From contig BDIP01000094.1 in NCBI GenBank assembly GCA_003568945.1, positions 1 to 31,989 of the forward strand: 31,989 nt of DNA, written 5' to 3'. This stretch comes from Kipferlia bialata (lineage: Eukaryota; Fornicata). Below are positions 23,605 through 31,989 of this stretch, piece by piece. The notes under the pieces were generated by a model. That model ran no database searches and had not been told where the DNA came from. It was given only the letters and a program-made list of their open reading frames with translations. How positions within the stretch are numbered: position 1 is the first letter of the stretch; each line of letters begins with the position of its first letter. Made by a program: the position numbers and the translations under genes.

Positions 23605-24458
23605 ATGGTGTTCTCTCTCCCTATCTCTAATTCACCCCAGGAGTACTATGTAGACAAGCACCAGTCCCTTGACTACGAGGTTGCCAGGCAGTACATGTAT
23701 GGATACATCGACAACCATGACGGGGTATGTATACTATAATTGATGTGACATGATGGAGTATACATACATAATATGGTGGATGGTTGCTCCTTATGTACCC
23801 CCATACATTGTCACTCATTCCAGCATGTCACTGGCCTGTACACCGGGTTAGACATGCCGTACCCATATGGGTGTGAGGACACCCTTTACAACACAGACAT
23901 CAAGTGTGAGCACATGATACCCCAGTCATTCTTCGGAAAGGTACATACTATACATAGCAATAGTACTTGTACTGCAATAATCATTGTGTGTGGCAAGGTA
24001 TTAATACATACTAGGCGTTTACAATTATGTTTGGTACGTGGTATCCTTAGCTGAACCAACGGCATACACACACACACACACATACATACACACACACATA
24101 TATATATATATATATGTATACATATATCTAAGTACCATATGTACAGTCTCACCCAGCACGAGCCGATGCGGTCTGACGTGCACCACCTGAGACCATCCTA
24201 CATGATGGCAAACTCAGCAAGGTATGTACAGATATATGTATATATATATATTCATAGTATGGACTTGGGAGAGTATGGATATATAGCATACTGTTCGTCA
24301 ATTGTGTCATTGAGAGTAGTATGCGATTACCTTTTTATGCCTTAACCCCAGGTCCAACTACCCCTATGACGTCATTGCTGACAAGGACGCATACAAGGTA
24401 CAGGGAGTTAGATGCAATACAGTATATATATACATATATATGCATACATATATATACA

Positions 24459-24494
<36 letters not shown>

Positions 24495-26151
24495 GGACAA
24501 GGTCGCATACAAGGTACAGGGAGTTGGATCTATATACTATTGGTAGTGTAGGTCACTAGCAACAGCAGTGTCTCTCCTCCTCAGTGCTGAGTTGGTCTGA
24601 GACATATTTATATGTACATTTCAAGATATCCACCTATGCCTACTGTAGACGAGGTGTTGTACATATACATGTGTCTGATACTTAGCACTATATACCCCTG
24701 ACCCCAGTGGTACCAGAAAATATATGCATGTGTCTCAGGCTTTGTACTGTACATATATATTGATACATACATATTTCAAGCTAACCACTATGTATTCTGA
24801 CCCCAGTGGTACCAGCAGCGCACTGTCACCACTGTCTCTCCCCCTGAGGCAGAGAGGGACGACTGGTCCAGGGTGCAGAAGGGGTATGCATGGTACCCAG
24901 AGGCCGGTGAGATATAGCTAGACCAGATATTGCTAGTAGTAATGATATGTATATGTGTGGATTGCATGACTATTGAGGAAGATGGATGATGCATGGTACC
25001 CAGAGGCAGGTGAGTATGAAGGGGTATGCATATATATAAGAAGGGGTATGTTAAGGGGTATGCATATATATACGAAGGGGTATGTTAAGGGGTGTGTATG
25101 GTACCCAGAGGCAGATGAGATATCGCTAGACTAGATATAGCTCAGAGGATATGATATATGTATGTGTGTGTTGCACTCGTGTATATACATTGAGCAAGAG
25201 GGATGAGTGAACTGGGTGGCAGAACTGTTACCCCTGGAAGTAACAGTAAATATTGTATTGTATACTAGAGTCAGTATTACATGCAATATTCACCCCTCAC
25301 CCCAGCTGCCAGAGGCACAGTCGCCAGGGGGGTCCTCTACCTCTACACGATGTACCCTAAGTACATACACGGAATGCACAACGTTGGAGACGTCAGGTAC
25401 ACCTATCACATGTATACAACTGTATCCAGATGACTCTCTACTGTGGTGTGCTACCAACTCATATACATAAGTGGGTGTAAGTTCACTGTTGGTGTTCCCC
25501 CTCTATTATCCAACCCCAGCATGTTTGTGGACTGGTGCGAGGAGTACCCCTCCACCCAGATGGACATGGACAGGAATGACAGGTACACACTGTATATAGG
25601 GGGCATGTAGTGTATATGTAGTATATGTAGTATATGTAGTATATACAGTACCCCTCCAGCCAGATGGACATGGACAGGAATGACAGGTACAGGGGAGCAA
25701 TATGGTATTATATATAGTGTGTATATATGGTGCATATGTATGGTGTATATTTATGAGATATATGTATCAGTGTTCAGTTGTTAAATTTAACAGCCTCTCT
25801 CTGGGAGATTATATGTGGGGAGAGAAGTGGCAGGCTGTATGTACCCATCACGTGTCTTACCCCAGTGCTGAGCAGTACCAAGACCCACACCAGATTACTA
25901 ATGTTCTCTTTAGTGTATATATACGTGTATATTTGGTAATACAAGTACCTCACCCCAGTGCTGAGCAGTGCCAGAATACATACTAGATGGATTACTGATA
26001 CTCTCTTTAGTATATATATACATCTATATATATGTATGTGTGTAGTATATTGTGTGACCTTCACCCCAGTGCCGAGCAGTACCAGGGCAACCGCAACCCC
26101 TATGTGGATGACAACACCCTCTGTCGCAGGGCATATGCAGACATGATATAG
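23605..26151 (+). CDS. Endonuclease I family nuclease (EndA/Dns/Vvn type), intron-split
   Basis: Coding exons: about 23605/23641-23724, 23824-23940, 24157-24221, 24352-24397, 24807-24906, 25306-25396, 25520-25582, 26070-26151, all phase-consistent, giving about 215-227 aa, near the size of bacterial endonuclease I. Family signatures occur in order: CEHMIPQSFFG (the Glu-His of the beta-beta-alpha-metal site), VHHLRPSYMMANSARSNYP (with the metal-binding Asn), RGTVARGVLYLY, DRND and QGNRNPYVDD. These enzymes cut DNA or RNA non-specifically and are secreted or periplasmic in bacteria. Here the role could be phagosomal digestion or extracellular nucleic-acid scavenging; that is inferred. The 5' end is unsure: ATG 23605 reads in frame into 23641 without an intron, but CACCCCAG at 23633-23640 also looks like an acceptor, with a possible upstream exon ending at 23506. 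No signal peptide can be placed. The gene was probably acquired from bacteria and later gained introns. Confidence 0.85.
24062..24126. repeat. CA/TA dinucleotide microsatellite in nuclease intron
   Basis: An (AC)n tract with ATAC interruptions passes into (AT)n inside the intron 23941-24156. It is simple-sequence DNA typical of the longer introns here and carries no coding signal. Confidence 0.85.
24380..24529 (+). repeat. Exon-edge duplication: donor side of nuclease exon 24352-24397
   Basis: The last 18 exon bases plus the first 16 intron bases (24380-24413) recur at 24496-24529 with two mismatches in 34, including an intact GTACAG donor. The copy lies inside the 409-nt intron, separated by a (TA)n microsatellite at about 24421-24490. 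The real donor is at 24398, because only it continues the protein in frame. Confidence 0.85.
24698..24815 (+). repeat. Exon-edge duplication: acceptor side of nuclease exon 24807-24906
   Basis: The 19 bases spanning branch motif, AG and first nine exon bases (24797-24815, CTGACCCCAG plus TGGTACCAG) recur identically at 24698-24716. After the upstream copy the sequence turns AT-rich and non-coding, so the downstream acceptor at 24806 is the functional one. Upstream flanks (a TTTCAAG-containing AT segment) are also partly repeated, so the unit is about 100 bp. Confidence 0.85.
24888..25119 (+). repeat. Exon-edge duplication, three copies: donor side of nuclease exon 24807-24906
   Basis: The exon end encoding AWYPEA with its donor (24888-24911) recurs at 24991-25014 and, more diverged, at about 25096-25119. 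The third copy also repeats about 25 bases of the intron start. Between copies two and three a GAAGGGGTATG-type motif is itself tandemly repeated. Copy two keeps a GTGAG donor; copy three has lost it (GATGAG). Confidence 0.85.
25544..25690 (+). repeat. Exon-edge duplication: donor side of nuclease exon 25520-25582
   Basis: A 43-base block (25544-25586), covering the last two thirds of the exon and the GTAC donor, recurs at 25648-25690 with one mismatch. The near identity marks this as one of the youngest duplications here. The copy is preceded by TATACAG, so it even resembles a complete small exon, but using it would shift the frame. Confidence 0.9.
25858..26090 (+). repeat. Exon-edge duplication, three copies: acceptor side of last nuclease exon
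   Basis: The acceptor and exon start (ACCCCAG plus TGCCGAGCAGTACCAG, ending near 26085) occur three times: near 25858-25884, 25950-25975 and at the true exon beginning 26070. The intron sequence after each upstream copy is also shared (a TTCTCTTTAGT-like motif then TA-rich sequence), giving repeat units of about 90 and 110 bp. Only the third copy continues into the QGNRNPY coding block. Confidence 0.9.
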
Positions 26152-26363
26152 GGTGAACACAGTATGCATACATGGGAAAAGTATACAGTAGTACTGCTCA
26201 GTCAATTTACCGATGTGTCTTGGATATATTGAGTCACTATTCATTGAATCTATACTGTCAGAATAGAAACTTCGCACCTTACATAGGATTAGCAATGCAA
26301 TGGGTGGTTTTCTGATACTCTATTCCCATTGACTGAAAGTCACGGATGTATCAACAGGGGGTG

Positions 26364-29300
26364 TTAGTTGATGTGGACTGGGGTACTAGCTACTCTCTGC
26401 CCATCCCCTCTCTCCACACATTCCACATTCTCCCTCTGCTTGATGTATATACCACCCCTAGACACCCTCTTAAGGCCACTCCTTATGGCAAGAACACCAA
26501 TGACTAAGCATACAATGTCGTGAAGGGCGTCGGAGACCCAGAGGCCTGTGTGAGAATCACACAACAAGGAGAAGCAAGATACTCTATAGTGCATAGAGTC
26601 TATCACGATATCCAAAAAGAGTCATCCTACCATGCAATGGGGTATGCTACTTACCTATCCACCCTGTGTATGCCCCAATCAGAGTCAGGACCAGCTTGGC
26701 CCCAACACTGACTAGAGAGTACACGGCAGCTCTGTAACCTTGGCCAGCCTATAATTGAGAACGACAATCTGAAAACCTCAACGAATCTGAAGGCATTATT
26801 GACAATATAGACGTGACACTTACCGATGAGAGAACCAAGGATCCAAAGGTCAGGAACAACACGCCGGGACTGGAGTGAGGATAAACAATAATTACCAGTA
26901 GTAGTATCTCATAGCAGGCCACTGTAACTTGCCCAGTTTCTACCTAAACAGGCTGGTGATACGCACTGGTATGGTTACGTTATCCAGAATGGTCTCATCA
27001 GAACTGAACATCGACACTAAGGTTAGAGAGAATATCATGAGATACCGTTGAATACCACTTGGTCATCGGATAGAGTAGTAGAAGAGTAGGTGTTATACAA
27101 GACTCAAGACTACATAACACACTATTTATATGAAGATACCCCATACCTATTGAGCCAGGTGAGGCTAGGGAGAAGAGCCAACCTGGGGCCATGATTACAA
27201 GTGCCCATGTCAGGGTGAGTGCCACAGTCCTATGGATTGGATATGGTGACACATGTATCATCAGTAGCATAGAGACACTGACATACAATAGCAGTATATA
27301 TGTGTATTCAACCATACCTGTTTAGCCTATCTCTGTCCCCATTACAGACAGAGATACCAATATACAAAGAAGCAGTCATAAATTATGACTCATAATATGT
27401 ACTACATATGCACATACGTGTACCTGTCTAGCCTGTCTCTGTCCCCATTACAGACAGAGATACCAATATACACAAAAGCTGTCATAATATACACTACATA
27501 TGTACTTATGTATACCTGTTGAGTCTGTCTCTGTCCCCGTGCTGACAGGCTGCAGCAAGGATGGGAGTGACAGACGAGACAACGCCTATCGAGTTAGACT
27601 CTAACGTAGAGGATGGGTTCCATGGTTGATAGATATTCACAAGAGTGATGGTGTATAGGCAGTGTACATATGGCACATACCCATTGCCGGCATCACTATG
27701 ACCATCACCACCCTCTCCACTATGCTGCTGATGGCGAGTCTAGTGTCATAGTCAATGGGGGCAGACACTCTCTGGAGTGCCACTGGAGTGAGTGGAGTGT
27801 CTGAATTGGATAGAGGACATTACCTGTCTTTAAGCTGATGAGGTTCCACTACCAATGTAAATATATATGACACTGGTAGTATCTCACCTATGAATGCAGC
27901 ACTGGACACCACTCTGACACTGCTGACAAGCGCAGGGGAGCCAGCCTTCAGTATGGACTGGGTTCAGTATGCGAATGGTTATGCAGTATATATAGATTCA
28001 AAGTGTCCTGAACAGACACACTTCTAGCAGATGCAGCGGTAGCAGCAAAATTTCAAGTAGAAGCGAATTATGTCATCTCATACTGACCTTCACATCAGAG
28101 AGAACACCCCTTGTTGGAAACCGTGGCTTTGTGACCTGAAGATAGATTCGGTACTAGACCTACATGTATAATGTATACATCACTGGTAAATATCATACAC
28201 CATTGATGGTAATCTCCACAAAACAGTCCCGTACACTGCATACCTTGATGACGGGTATGATTCCCACCAGAGAGCATAGCAGGAATGCGATCCCATATGA
28301 AATTGGGGGACCCGCAATGCCTTATAGTGAGAGAGGAGAGACCTGCCACCATACTCTCCATATGTATATGTTATAATACTTACAATACAATATATATTTC
28401 ACTATATATCATACAGAGGAAGACCAAGTGTGGACCTCACTCAGTTATCATTAGAGTAGCAACGTACCTACTCCCAGTCCTGACAGTATCTGGCATGACA
28501 CCCAGACAAAGAGAGAACCAAGTGCAGTGATGAAGAGGGTGTAGCCATTGTAACCCAGTGACCTATGTGTTAGTTGCTAATGATCCATTGTCCTCCTGTA
28601 CCATGCTATTCATTGATATGATTCTCAGTCTCAAAGAGAGTATTGATTTTCTTTGGATACATTGCGTATGACTACAAGTTGTAGTCTACCCTAGCATATA
28701 CAATGTACACCTTAGCATAGCAGAGGTGAGGCCAAAAGCACCCAGACCAATAGGGGCAGCAACCACTTCTGCAAGGGCATATGACCTAGTTGAGAATGGT
28801 ACAGCTGAGAACAAAGCGACTGTGCCAAAATGTCTGTAGACTATCTTACCTGATGTCTGTCTTGTCCTCTGTCAGTGCCAGGGTGACACAGCCACCGATC
28901 AGGACAAAGGCTAGGACAGTGGTTACACAAGTAAATATGCTAGGGGTGAGCGAAACACAAAGAGACTAAGAGTCTTAGTCAAAGACGAATGTAGGAACAT
29001 AGCCAATATGAGCCCCATAATAGTATCACGACAAAGGCTATAACAGTGGTTATACAAGTGAAGACGCTTAGAGTCAGGTCAATGTAACATTACTATCACT
29101 GTTAGTATTTCTAACAGTATGCCAAACGCTCCATTGTAGAGATGCTGAGGTTGGATACTCTGGTGATGTCTAACCTGCTCCAGAATGCCTGTCTGACCCT
29201 GGACTGTGTGCCAGAGGCAACGGCCTGACCCATCACAACACCTGCACCCCTGGGGTGAGTAGATATGTGAGTTAAGCATAAGAATGGAGACACACCGGAG

Positions 29301-31261
29301 ATATGAGTAGTGGCATGAAGTGCAATAGTAGTAGTGTCACAAGCACCATACCTGCACCCCTGGGGTGTGCTCAATTAGAGTTGTGATGAAGTGCGATGAT
29401 ATTGATATCTGTAGAAGAAGTATCCACACCTGCTCGACAGTCCTGTGAATGCCGACACCAGTGACATTAAGGGGGCAAGGGCACCAGCAGCAGACAGGGC
29501 ATCGGGGCCGATCTGGCCTGGAGGTCAGAAACACAATACTAAGTATTGAATACTTCCATATATACCAGTAGTCCAAGGAACCCTCAGGAGTCAGTTCTAG
29601 TGCCATTGTTCAATGATGGACTTCTAACATTTGACTGACTGAAGTTCAATCATTGAACTCCATGAGGACAAAGAGAGTAATGAATAGGTTTGTGTTGCAT
29701 CTAGACTCTAGATTCTCGGCGTGTTACCTAGGCAGTACAGCTCAACGATGACAAACGGAGTTACATATATATAACCTATGTATACATAGTGTATACATAG
29801 TAACCTCAACACAGTGCGCCACCTAGGTAGTAGAGCTCTATGATGGGCACACACACTATGCAGCCCATGGCCAGACAGGACGGGACGGCATAGCGGAGGA
29901 GCAGGCCTGGGGTGGGACACTGGAGATATCGACATTGATGGCCGTGGTGACACTCCCAATAGAGTACATATAGTGGGTGTTTCCGGAGAAGTACTCTATT
30001 ATGAATATTAATACCTCCAATGGGTGCGGTACCGTATGCATGCTTCTGGGACACAACCTGTAGTGAGACACATTCTGCAGTAGTGTCTATTGGTAATGAG
30101 TACTACATACACCTAGTATTGCTACACACTACACCTGCTTGTGTGCTGGACTAGTCAATGACAAGTTTAGTCATATGACACAGTCACTAACAATATACAG
30201 CTCATACAACACAATATACCTGCTTGGGTATGTATATGAAGTATAGTGTCGATATATGCTAATACACCTGCTTGTGTGCTGGACTGTCAGCAAACCCATC
30301 AGGGGCCTCTGGCTCGGTACACACAGCACTGATAGTATCAGGAACCTCGACATCCACCCACACACCCCTCACATCTCTCTCACCCCCACCTCCCCCTTCC
30401 TCTCTCTCTCTGACCTCCTTCACCCGGTGCACTCGGGTAGAGGTGGGTATGCTACCCACATTGACATCATCCCTCGGGGTGAGGCGTATGCATACACAAA
30501 GTCTACATCTATAGAGAGTATGCCTTGGTACCACTACATCACATACAAGCCCAAACAGTAGTACCTGGGGCACCTCCCCGGGCTGATATATGCATATTTA
30601 TGTCAACTTGTATATACTATATGTATATCCTATATAGACCAGGCCCCTCCCCGGGGTGTCTATGCCATGCTAATCATACACACATATATATTATATACAT
30701 GTCTATAGACTAGTACCAGTACACGTCCATGCCATGGAGGGTGGGGGAGGCAGGGGTGATATATACATATATATACTATNNCCATGCCATGGAGGGTGGG
30801 GGAGGCAGGGGTGATATATACATATATATACTATATACATATATACACATGTCTATAGACTAGTACCTGTGGCTGTCCATGCCGTGCAGGGTGGGGGAGG
30901 CAGGGGTGATATATACATATATATACTATACGCATATATACATATATAAGACTAGTACCTGTTTCTGTCTATGCCGTGAAGGGCTGATATATACATATGT
31001 ATATATTATACATATAGACTAGTAGTACTAGTAGTACCTGTTTCTGTCTATGCCATGTAGGGTGGGGGAGGCAGGGGTGGTGGCTAGGTAGTCATCTGCC
31101 ATTCCTCTCTCTCTCCCCTCAGTGTCTCTCTCTCTCTCTCCACCTACATCTGTACCTGCAGTGACTGGCCCCCCATCTGGCACCTCAGGTGTGTAACCCT
31201 CAATGGTATCCTCCAGCCCACTAAGACTAGGCTCAGCAGCCTCACTATGGTCACTGTGCAT
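26364..31261 (-). CDS. MATE family multidrug/metabolite efflux transporter (607 aa, 19 exons)
   Basis: Nineteen exons on the minus strand join in phase: 31261-31038, 30472-30268, 30057-30015, 29906-29823, 29517-29430, 29249-29175, 28939-28850, 28785-28711, 28562-28468, 28320-28244, 28135-28088, 27957-27888, 27782-27681, 27585-27516, 27229-27147, 27016-26944, 26869-26824, 26748-26655, 26545-26364. Residues 1-143 are hydrophilic and acidic. The MATE core starts about 155 with PIGGLLLRYAVPS, then GPDALSAAGALAPL, GVVMGQAVASGTQSRVRQAF, several membrane helices, the second lobe from about 369 (SILKAGSPALVSSV), AACQHGDRDRLNR (about 437-449) and GLWVSDALHDI near the end. Family role: membrane antiport of cationic or organic compounds using H+ or Na+ gradients; about 12 helices are expected. 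The substrate is unknown. The soluble N-terminal extension is longer than in most MATEs. Six of the longer introns carry duplicated exon edges. The start at ATG 31261 is the first Met of the frame. It converges with the nuclease gene. Confidence 0.88.
27316..27552 (-). repeat. Exon-edge duplication, three copies: donor side of MATE exon 14
   Basis: The exon end encoding GDRDRLN and its donor (plus-strand 27514-27540) recurs at about 27422-27460 and 27316-27355 within the same 286-nt intron. The two intronic copies are more like each other (both read ...CCCCATTACAGACAGAGATACCAATATAC on plus, given here as a shared block at 27440-27471 and 27336-27367) than like the exon. So an early copy was itself duplicated. 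Confidence 0.85.
28903..29069 (-). repeat. Exon-edge duplication: acceptor side of MATE exon 7
   Basis: The exon start (plus 28903-28941) recurs at 29030-29069 with about six differences in 39. The real exon begins with residues IFTCVTTVLAFV; the copy would encode VFTCITTVIAFV, so every amino-acid change is I/V/L. The copy has a usable acceptor (CTGACTCTAAG on minus) but no evident donor before a stop. Confidence 0.8.
29240..29367 (-). repeat. Exon-edge duplication: acceptor side of MATE exon 6
   Basis: Eighteen bases at 29240-29257 (acceptor CACCCCAG plus the first ten exon bases, minus strand) recur identically at 29350-29367 inside intron 5. In the copy the exon bases are followed directly by a GTATGG donor-like sequence. 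Confidence 0.75.
29726..29848 (-). repeat. Exon-edge duplication: donor side of MATE exon 4
   Basis: The exon end encoding PIIELYYL with its donor (plus 29821-29848) has a diverged copy at 29726-29751 that would encode FVIVELYCL and keeps a GTAAC donor. The copy lies inside intron 4 (305 nt). Divergence is higher than in most other copies, so it is probably older. Confidence 0.7.
30131..30285 (-). repeat. Exon-edge duplication: donor side of MATE exon 2
   Basis: About 22 bases spanning the exon end encoding PAHKQ and its GTGT donor (plus 30264-30285) recur at 30131-30152. A shorter partial match sits at about 30218-30229. All lie on the intron side of exon 2. Confidence 0.8.
30721..31080 (-). 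repeat. Exon-edge duplication, five copies: donor side of MATE exon 1
   Basis: The exon 1 end encoding TPASPTLHGIDRNR and its donor (plus 31036-31080) recurs within the 565-nt intron 1 at about 30957-30985, 30865-30909, 30782-30813 and 30721-30759. Each copy is linked to the same TA-rich block (GATATATACATATATATACTAT), giving units of about 80-95 bp. The two distal copies flank the N gap and may be one sequence counted twice. Confidence 0.88.
30780..30781. other. Two-base N gap (assembly seam)
   Basis: Two undetermined bases lie between two identical 53-bp stretches (30727-30779 and 30782-30834). The perfect identity suggests that the two contig ends overlap and were not merged. The copy number of the local repeat is therefore uncertain. 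Confidence 0.9.
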
Positions 31262-31536
31262 AGAGCACGTCACCCTCTCCTGTGCAGTTTGACCTCAAGT
31301 GGTGGAAGAGAGACATATCGGGTCAGCAGTGCCATACATGGCTACGTGACTTGAGGGTTTCTCCCAATGACCGTAATACTGCTGAATTGCTAGTGACATG
31401 CAGTTGATGATGTTATCTACCGTAAAAACAGTAGACACTGTAACAAAATGTAACAGTTTGTGCGTGAAAACCCCGAAGGGTGTAGATAGACGCACTTATG
31501 GCCGAGTAGCTTTGTTTCCATCTCTATACACACGCT
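31262..31536. promoter_or_regulatory. Divergent intergenic region between MATE gene and the gene at 31537
   Basis: This 275-bp spacer separates the start codon of the MATE gene (minus) from that of the partial gene at 31537 (plus). It should contain both 5' UTRs and promoters. No named promoter motif was recognised; the segment around 31390-31460 is AT-richer than its surroundings. Confidence 0.4.
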
Positions 31537-31940
31537 ATGCCTAGTGAGGTTATGGAGTGGGGGGAGGATGAGTACAGTGCGTGGTATGCATCGTGTCCAG
31601 TGGCTGCACTGGTGTCTGCCATCAAGGCATACAGGTACAAATACATGTACATATATTTGTGTACATATAGATCTATATGGGTCAGTGTGTGCCTTCCAAG
31701 CCATCCATCCCTCTCTGCCTATCCATCCCTCTCTGCCCATGTACTCTGACCTTGTTGCTATACACAGCATATTTACTGTATCCAGAGTGATACTGGATAT
31801 ACACATGCTGTCTACCCCTTTATGCACTCTGACCCCAGGGCAACCCAGGGTGGAAATGACTTTGCAAGGGGGAAGGTATGTTCAAGTACTATATCATAGT
31901 ACTATATCCAATAGAGTGAACTGAGTGGTGATCCTGTCTC

Positions 31941-31978
<38 letters not shown>

Positions 31979-31989
31979 ACCCGCCCCCC
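31537..31989 (+). CDS. Unidentified gene, first two exons only (runs off the window)
   Basis: ATG 31537 opens an exon to 31634 encoding MPSEVMEWGEDEYSAWYASC and then a helical stretch ending KAYR. The second exon, 31839-31875, follows a CTGACCCCAG acceptor and encodes ATQGGNDFARGK; the next donor (GTATGT) is at 31876. Phases agree across the junction. No family can be assigned from about 45 residues. The third intron end is inside or beyond the terminal poly-C tract. Confidence 0.65.
31942..31978 (+). repeat. Poly-C homopolymer, 37 bases, at the window end
   Basis: An uninterrupted run of 37 C lies in the second intron of the partial gene, close to where a 3' splice site would be expected. 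It has the same length as the run at 23521-23557. The following bases are also C-rich. Confidence 0.9.

Noticed and set aside
23390-23653. Open frame with a polyproline run
   Set aside because: The prolines come from the 37-base C tract; there is no ATG and no family similarity outside a short stretch that might be an upstream nuclease exon.
24708-24740. Extra nuclease exon after the upstream CTGACCCCAG acceptor
   Set aside because: Only nine exon-like bases follow the acceptor, then AT-rich sequence with no fitting donor; the family alignment is continued only by the exon at 24807.
30473-30573. Longer MATE exon 2 beginning at the acceptor near 30564
   Set aside because: Joining exon 1 there in its phase gives an early stop; the CTCACCCCGAG acceptor ending at 30473 keeps the frame.
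30700-31080. CRISPR-like array of regular repeats
   Set aside because: The units are tandem copies of a MATE exon end plus TA-rich intron sequence; there are no unique spacers and no cas genes, and the genome is eukaryotic.
20686-31989. Transposable or virus-like elements
   Set aside because: No transposase, integrase, reverse transcriptase, capsid-like gene, terminal repeats or target-site duplications were seen; the repeats are explained by exon-edge duplications and simple sequence.

Overview
The window looks like nuclear DNA of an intron-rich protist. Coding exons are GC-rich and C/G-ending. Introns start GTATG/GTA/GTG and usually end in a compact CTNACCCCAG-like element, so the branch-point motif sits almost against the 3' splice site. 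That arrangement is known in metamonads (Giardia, Trichomonas). With the dense short introns it suggests a free-living fornicate such as a Kipferlia-like species. The organism is an inference; no rRNA or other marker is present.

Layout: (1) 271-20685 (+) is one giant gene of 17 inferred exons encoding about 6,418 aa. It has six tandem midasin/dynein-type AAA+ modules at the N-terminus, a very long helical and beta-rich middle, and three von Willebrand factor A (VWA) domains at the C-terminus. (2) 21120-21638 (+) is a possible orphan gene of 172 aa. (3) 21928-22668 (-) is a complete five-exon UBC4/UBE2D-class ubiquitin-conjugating enzyme. It diverges over 170 bp from (4) 22839-23372 (+), an SGF29-type tandem Tudor protein expected to read H3K4me3. 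(5) About 23605-26151 (+) is a bacterial-type endonuclease I now split by seven or more introns. It converges on (6) 26364-31261 (-), a 607-aa MATE transporter of 19 exons. (7) From 31537 (+) the first two exons of an unidentified gene run off the window.

The genes do not form an operon or obvious pathway; this is ordinary eukaryotic gene packing with short spacers. The most unusual signal is in the nuclease and MATE genes. At least eleven of their exon-intron borders have one to four extra near-copies of the exon edge, splice site included, lying inside the adjacent intron. These introns are the long ones in the window. The giant gene and the E2 gene have short introns (46-139 nt) and I saw no such copies there.

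I saw no rRNA, tRNA, transposase, reverse transcriptase, viral gene or CRISPR array. Simple repeats comprise TA/CA microsatellites and long C homopolymers. A two-base N gap at 30780-30781 lies between two identical 53-bp copies and is probably an assembly seam.
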